NCBI GenBank assembly: GCA_036447375.1
Contig: JAZFUU010000117.1
Location: 1 to 18,970 of the forward strand
Origin: JACZXC01 sp036447375
Lineage (GTDB): Bacteria; Myxococcota_A; UBA9160; SMWR01
Direction: 5' to 3'
Length of the DNA stretch: 18,970 nt
Below, piece by piece: positions 15,345 to 18,970 of the stretch. The notes under the pieces were generated by a model, which had not been told where the DNA came from, ran no database searches, and saw nothing but the letters and a program-made list of their open reading frames with translations. Every line of letters begins with the position of its first letter. The stretch's first letter is position 1. A program made the translations under genes and the position numbers.

Positions 15345-17411
15345 TTACTCCCGCTGATCGAGGAGTGCGAACGCGTCCGCGAGCATGCGCTCGGGGCTCG
15401 GCGCGGGGATCCCACCGCGCTGAGCGCTCGTGTCCTTGGGACGGCCGGTACCGGCCTCGATGGTCCCGTGACGTTGGGCGTCGATTTTTGCCTGCACGGC
15501 GAACTCGAATCCCGGATCGTTGGCATCGTCGTGACAGCTGCCGCAGATCTGGAGAATGACACAGGAGTCGCATTTGTCGCCCAGCGACACGATGGAACCG
15601 ATGCGCGCGACCCCGTCGCGTATGTGATCACCGCCGGGGCCGTGGCAGGATTCGCAGCCCACCCGCGCCAGATCCGTGTGATCCGAAAGGGTCCCAGCGT
15701 CGGGGAATCCACCGTCGCGGCCAAAGCCGGTCGTGTGGCAGCGCAGGCAGTTCGGGTTGCGCTTGTCTGTCGTCTCGGAAAGACGCTCCCCGGCGTGGGC
15801 GTGGGGGCTCGCGGACCAGGTGGCGTACTCGGCCTCGTGGCAGCTCTTACACGCGTCGGATCCGACGTGGTTGATCTGGCTGGGCAGCAGATTCTTGTGG
15901 GTTGCGCCCCGTTCGGCCAGCAACGCCTGTTTTCGATCCAGCGAGAGCTCGGTCACGTAGTTGAGAGCGGCGTGGGAGACCCGGGGCAAGAAGCTCTCGT
16001 ATTCGAAACCGAGCGAATGCTTGGGGTCGTGACAGCTCGCGCAGGCCACCCCGAATTCCCCGGCGGGTATGAAGTCCGGCGACAGATGCGGGCCACCGCG
16101 ACCGTGGCACGACTCGCATCCCACATCCTCGAGGTCGGCCGTCTCGCGCGAGCTTACGAACCCGCCGGCCTTCTGGTAACCCACCACATGGCAGCCGATG
16201 CACTCCGCATTCGACTCCTCGCCGTGCTTGATCAGGGTGTCGTAGGCCGTGGCGTGGGCGGTGAACTGCCAGGTCTCGTGTTCGCTCTCGTGGCAGATGC
16301 CGCAGGCGTTGCTGCCGCTGTACCCCACGCTGCGCAGGAGCATCGGAACGGGAGCTCCCGCCATCTTGGCCAGGCGCATGCGCATGAGCGGCGGATCTTC
16401 GCGCCCTCGCCATCCCTGGACCCGTTCGATGATGTTGCCCTGGCGATCGATCAGGAACGTGTCCGGCACGCCGGCAAAACTGCCGTAGAGCGCGCGAATG
16501 TCGCCGTCGTCATCGAACAGCACCGGGAAAAAATCGAGATCCAGCCGCTTCATCTCCGCGCGAACCGCGGCCGTCCGTCCCGTCACTTCGAGGCCGACCA
16601 ATAGCGGCCGCCTGTCCTTGGGAATCGAAGCGAGAGTCTCCTTCAAGAACTCGAGGGTCTCGTGGCAGTGGGGGCAGGTGTGGAGGAAGAACACGAGGAC
16701 GATCGGGGTTCCCCGGTGCGCGGCGAGATCGAAGGGCGCGGTGTCGTCCAGAACCCGTGCCTTGAAGAGCGGGGCGGCGGGGCGGCTTCCCAGTGTCGGC
16801 TCGGAACGGTTGCGGCTGCTGGGGAGGCGCAGGTTCGTCCGTATCTGCTCTTCGATATTCGAGGCTGCGTGCTCGTCGCTGGGGAATTGGGCGATGCCGA
16901 ACGTGACATACCCCTCAGCATCGACGCCTATCAACGCCAACGGGCTTCGCAAGCCCAGGCGTCGCGCGATCGCTCCCGAGGCGTCGTCGAGCACGGGGAA
17001 GTCGATACCGGAATCGCCTGCGAAATCCTTGGCCCGCTCTGGGGTCGACGATCGCGAGACGCCGAGAATCTCGAAGTTGTGCTTGCCCCGAAGCGCCGAA
17101 ACGTTCACGACCGAACGGGTGATCGCCGCGGCATCGGCGTGGCTCGAGTCGAAGAAATAGATCAGCAGGCGCTTCCCGAGCAGGGAAGAGACCGAGAGCC
17201 GCTTCTCATCGAGGGTCCAGCCGGAGAAAGCGGGGAGGGGGCGTTCCTTGCGCGGGGGAGCCGCGGGCGGCTTCGGCGCTGCCGCGGGCTCTGCGGCTAC
17301 GGCGCCGCGATTGTCGGCCCCGGCCGAATCGCCCTCGGATCCGCCGCAGGCGATCCCGACCGCGATACCCAGAGCCAGCGCGAGAGTCCCGATGCGCACG
17401 AGCCGCAGCAT
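15345..17411 (-). CDS. Thioredoxin-fold / octahaem cytochrome c fusion, exported lipoprotein-like
   Basis: A 688-residue protein from ATG 17411 (a TTG at 17435 would add eight residues; neither has a clear ribosome-binding site). The order is: a signal peptide ending at Cys22 (imperfect lipobox GIAC); an Ala/Pro-rich linker to about 58; a redoxin-like domain (about 59-192) without the CxxC; a second redoxin-like domain (about 211-337) with CPHC at 246-249; and a haem region from about 366. Eight CxxCH sites start at residues 370, 404, 432, 457, 521, 555, 586 and 623. The haem part is a duplication: both copies run GS-x-AC-x2-CH, N-x2-C-x2-CH, VGCESCHG-x-GG-x-H, then C-x-SCHD. Each module resembles the tetrahaem c554 type. 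CDSC at 614-617 lacks a His. It should sit outside the inner membrane and move electrons, perhaps to or from the thiol domain. It lies 51 bases after the thiolase gene. Confidence 0.86.
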   Translation of the reverse strand: MLRLVRIGTLALALGIAVGIACGGSEGDSAGADNRGAVAAEPAAAPKPPAAPPRKERPLPAFSGWTLDEKRLSVSSLLGKRLLIYFFDSSHADAAAITRSVVNVSALRGKHNFEILGVSRSSTPERAKDFAGDSGIDFPVLDDASGAIARRLGLRSPLALIGVDAEGYVTFGIAQFPSDEHAASNIEEQIRTNLRLPSSRNRSEPTLGSRPAAPLFKARVLDDTAPFDLAAHRGTPIVLVFFLHTCPHCHETLEFLKETLASIPKDRRPLLVGLEVTGRTAAVRAEMKRLDLDFFPVLFDDDGDIRALYGSFAGVPDTFLIDRQGNIIERVQGWRGREDPPLMRMRLAKMAGAPVPMLLRSVGYSGSNACGICHESEHETWQFTAHATAYDTLIKHGEESNAECIGCHVVGYQKAGGFVSSRETADLEDVGCESCHGRGGPHLSPDFIPAGEFGVACASCHDPKHSLGFEYESFLPRVSHAALNYVTELSLDRKQALLAERGATHKNLLPSQINHVGSDACKSCHEAEYATWSASPHAHAGERLSETTDKRNPNCLRCHTTGFGRDGGFPDAGTLSDHTDLARVGCESCHGPGGDHIRDGVARIGSIVSLGDKCDSCVILQICGSCHDDANDPGFEFAVQAKIDAQRHGTIEAGTGRPKDTSAQRGGIPAPSPERMLADAFALLDQRE

Positions 17412-17462
17412 AAGAACCGGGCGCTGGAGGGGCAACCGCAGGGGCTGACTCGGACCCCGCGT

Positions 17463-18608
17463 CTACCCCGCCTTTTGGAGAATGTGGATGCCGCAGGCGC
17501 TGCCGAGGCCGATCACGTGGGTGAGGCCCACCTTCGCGCCCTCGACTTGCCGAGGGCCGGCTTCGCCCCGAATGTGCGTCGACACCTCGTAGATGTTGGC
17601 GACGCCGGTGGCTCCGAGGGGGTGGCCCTTCGAGAGCAACCCACCCGAGACGTTCACCGGGATCCGGCCGCCATGTGCCGTTTCGCCCTGGTCGATCAGC
17701 TTGCCGGCCTCGCCATCGGCGCAGAGTCCCAGATTCTCGTAGTGGAGAATTTCCGCCGTGGCGAAGCAGTCGTGCAGCTCGACCAGGTCGAGGTCCTGCG
17801 GGCCGAGTCCGGCCATCTCGTAGGCCTTGCTTGCGGCCTGCCGGGTGCAGGTATTGATGTCGGGCATCACGAGGTCTCGTTCGGTGAAGGGATCGCTGGT
17901 GAGGACGGATGCGGCTACCCGGACCGCCCGACCCATTCCGAGTTCCCGCGCCTTCTTTTCCGATGCCAGAACCGCCGCCGCCGCTCCGTCTACGTTGACG
18001 GAGCACATCAACTTGGTGTTCGGGTAGGCGATCATCTCGGCGTTCATCACCATCTCGAGGGGCGTTTCCTTCTGGTACATCGACTTGGGATTCTTCACGG
18101 AGTGTGCGTGGTTTTTCACCGAGACTTTGGCGAACTGCTCGAACGTGGTGCCGTGCTTGCGCGTGTGCTCCATGCCGGCTTCCGCGAAGACGCAGGGCAT
18201 GGTGCTCGAGCCCAACAGGCCCTCCTTCGAGATGCCCTGGCCACCTCCACCTCCGCCCAGCAGGCCCATCTTGCCCAGCTGTTCCACTCCCACCACCAAG
18301 ACGAGGTCGTAGATGCCGGCCTTGATCGCGGTCCACCCCTCACGGAATGCCGTGGCGCCGGTGGCGCACGCGTTCGAGGAGTTCGTCACCGCGATGCCCG
18401 TCTGGCCGATCTCACGGAGGATGCGCTGGCCCACCATCGCGCTGGCCTGCATGAGGTTGCCGCTGTAGAGCGCCTCCATGTCCTGGATCGTGAGCCCCGC
18501 ATCGTCGAGAGCGAGCAACGCCGCCTCGGCGCCGAGCTCGGGCACGCTGCGCTCGGGAAATCTCCCGAACCGGATCATGTCGATTCCCATCACGTAAACG
18601 TCGCTCAT
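17463..18608 (-). CDS. SCP2-type thiolase (lipid-transfer / acetyl-CoA acetyltransferase family)
   Basis: A 381-residue thiolase-fold protein. The nucleophile is Cys81 in SSNACATGA; the other active-site parts are ELHDCFATAE (His279), SKGHPLGATG (His329) and GLGSACGIHI (Cys372). The HDCF and SKGHP forms place it with SCP2/SCP-x-like thiolases, which cleave or condense beta-ketoacyl-CoAs; steroid-pathway relatives act as retro-aldolases. A run of six glycines (118-123) forms an unusual loop. The ATG at 18608 is preferred over GTG 18614 because GGGAG is eight bases before it. The gene starts two bases after the stop of a DUF35 gene, the standard partner of such thiolases. The acyl-CoA dehydrogenase elsewhere in the window fits the same kind of pathway. 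Confidence 0.92.
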   Translation of the reverse strand: MSDVYVMGIDMIRFGRFPERSVPELGAEAALLALDDAGLTIQDMEALYSGNLMQASAMVGQRILREIGQTGIAVTNSSNACATGATAFREGWTAIKAGIYDLVLVVGVEQLGKMGLLGGGGGGQGISKEGLLGSSTMPCVFAEAGMEHTRKHGTTFEQFAKVSVKNHAHSVKNPKSMYQKETPLEMVMNAEMIAYPNTKLMCSVNVDGAAAAVLASEKKARELGMGRAVRVAASVLTSDPFTERDLVMPDINTCTRQAASKAYEMAGLGPQDLDLVELHDCFATAEILHYENLGLCADGEAGKLIDQGETAHGGRIPVNVSGGLLSKGHPLGATGVANIYEVSTHIRGEAGPRQVEGAKVGLTHVIGLGSACGIHILQKAG

Positions 18609-18610
18609 CG

Positions 18611-18970
18611 TCACTTCTCCCGGGGTTGGAAGTAGTAGGACAGGTACTCGTTGCCTTCGCGGTCCTTGGCGGGGGCGACCTGGTAGACGACTTCCACCGG
18701 CATTCCCATGCGAATCTTCTCCGGCGTCGGCTCTATGTTGATCAGGTTCCCCTTGACGGTGCCGCCGTTATCGAGGTCCACCACCGCCGAAACGAAAGGC
18801 ACCTCGACCCCGGGAAACGACCGGTGCACGATCGAGTACACATACAGGACGCCCGTATTGGCCAGCTTGTGAGGCTTGATCTTCTCGCGGGCTCCACAGT
18901 TCGAACAGGTGGAACGTTCGCCGAGAAAGATGGCCCCGCAGTCGTCGCATCGCTGCCCTTCCAGGTAGGG
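18611..18970 (-). CDS. DUF35 OB-fold protein with N-terminal zinc ribbon (partial, N-terminus outside window)
   Basis: The open frame runs off the window edge, so the first residues are missing; 119 residues are visible. A rubredoxin-like zinc ribbon comes first (CDDCGAIFLGERSTCSNCG, two CxxC pairs), followed by the OB-fold (TGVLYVYSIVHRSFPGVEVPF, then VSAVVDLDNGGTVKGN and IRMGMPVEVVY). DUF35 proteins bind SCP2-type thiolases and bring acyl-CoA to them, as in the Ltp2-ChsH2-type aldolase complexes. The stop is two bases from the thiolase ATG, so the two are co-translated. A GTG at 18841 could be mistaken for the start, but the zinc ribbon in frame upstream shows the gene begins earlier. Confidence 0.9.
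   Translation of the reverse strand, partial: PYLEGQRCDDCGAIFLGERSTCSNCGAREKIKPHKLANTGVLYVYSIVHRSFPGVEVPFVSAVVDLDNGGTVKGNLINIEPTPEKIRMGMPVEVVYQVAPAKDREGNEYLSYYFQPREK

Noticed and set aside
17412..17462. GGGG...CCCC inverted repeat between the thiolase and cytochrome genes
   Set aside because: The stem is short and no U tract follows, so it cannot be called a terminator.
16662..18635. Long plus-strand open frame (657 codons) opposite the thiolase and cytochrome genes
   Set aside because: Antisense shadow of genes with clear motifs; there is no recognisable domain.

Overview
The window is high in G+C and reads as a piece of a chromosome from a Gram-negative, probably deltaproteobacteria-like (Myxococcota / Desulfobacterota / Binatota-type) environmental bacterium. 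The grounds are an RND/MMPL exporter, exported proteins with signal peptides, a periplasmic-type multihaem cytochrome, a quinoprotein dehydrogenase, and acyl-CoA and thiolase enzymes of lipid or steroid breakdown. The phylum is an inference. No transposase, integrase, phage gene, CRISPR array or tRNA was seen, so this looks like a mosaic of housekeeping and metabolic genes rather than an island.

Layout. 1-133 is the 3' end of a 23S rRNA gene and 211-328 a complete 5S rRNA gene, closed by a strong terminator (338-379) that overlaps the stop of the first protein gene. Two minus-strand genes follow as a tight pair: an SGNH-fold hydrolase (2720-3889) feeding an MMPL/RND transporter (372-2708). 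Upstream of them lies a small exported protein (3956-4738). A clear sigma70-type promoter (4804-4833) drives a plus-strand run: acyl-CoA dehydrogenase, a dolichol-phosphate-mannose-synthase-like family 2 glycosyltransferase, and a SAM methyltransferase. This run meets, stop to stop, a minus-strand run (11896 down to 7756) of a quinoprotein sugar-dehydrogenase-like protein, a large GT-C-like membrane protein and a UPF0104/AglD-type flippase.

From 12055 the plus strand carries a ribosomal L24 gene, an L33 gene and an FdxA-type ferredoxin. These meet aroE (shikimate dehydrogenase) head-on. aroE is divergent from purE, and the region between them holds a tandem imperfect palindrome. The last part is minus strand: a partial DUF35 zinc-ribbon protein and an SCP2-type thiolase (a known partner pair), then a lipoprotein-like fusion of two thioredoxin-fold domains with a duplicated tetrahaem cytochrome, then a family 4 uracil-DNA glycosylase.

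Functional themes: membrane lipid or glycolipid work (transporter, hydrolase, glycosyltransferase, methyltransferase, GT-C-like protein, flippase); acyl-CoA or steroid-type degradation (acyl-CoA dehydrogenase, thiolase, DUF35); translation and redox (L24, L33, ferredoxin); and single biosynthetic genes (aroE, purE). The strongest candidate for something undescribed is the redoxin-octahaem fusion at 15345-17411. The second is the L24-L33-ferredoxin group away from the normal ribosomal-protein operons.
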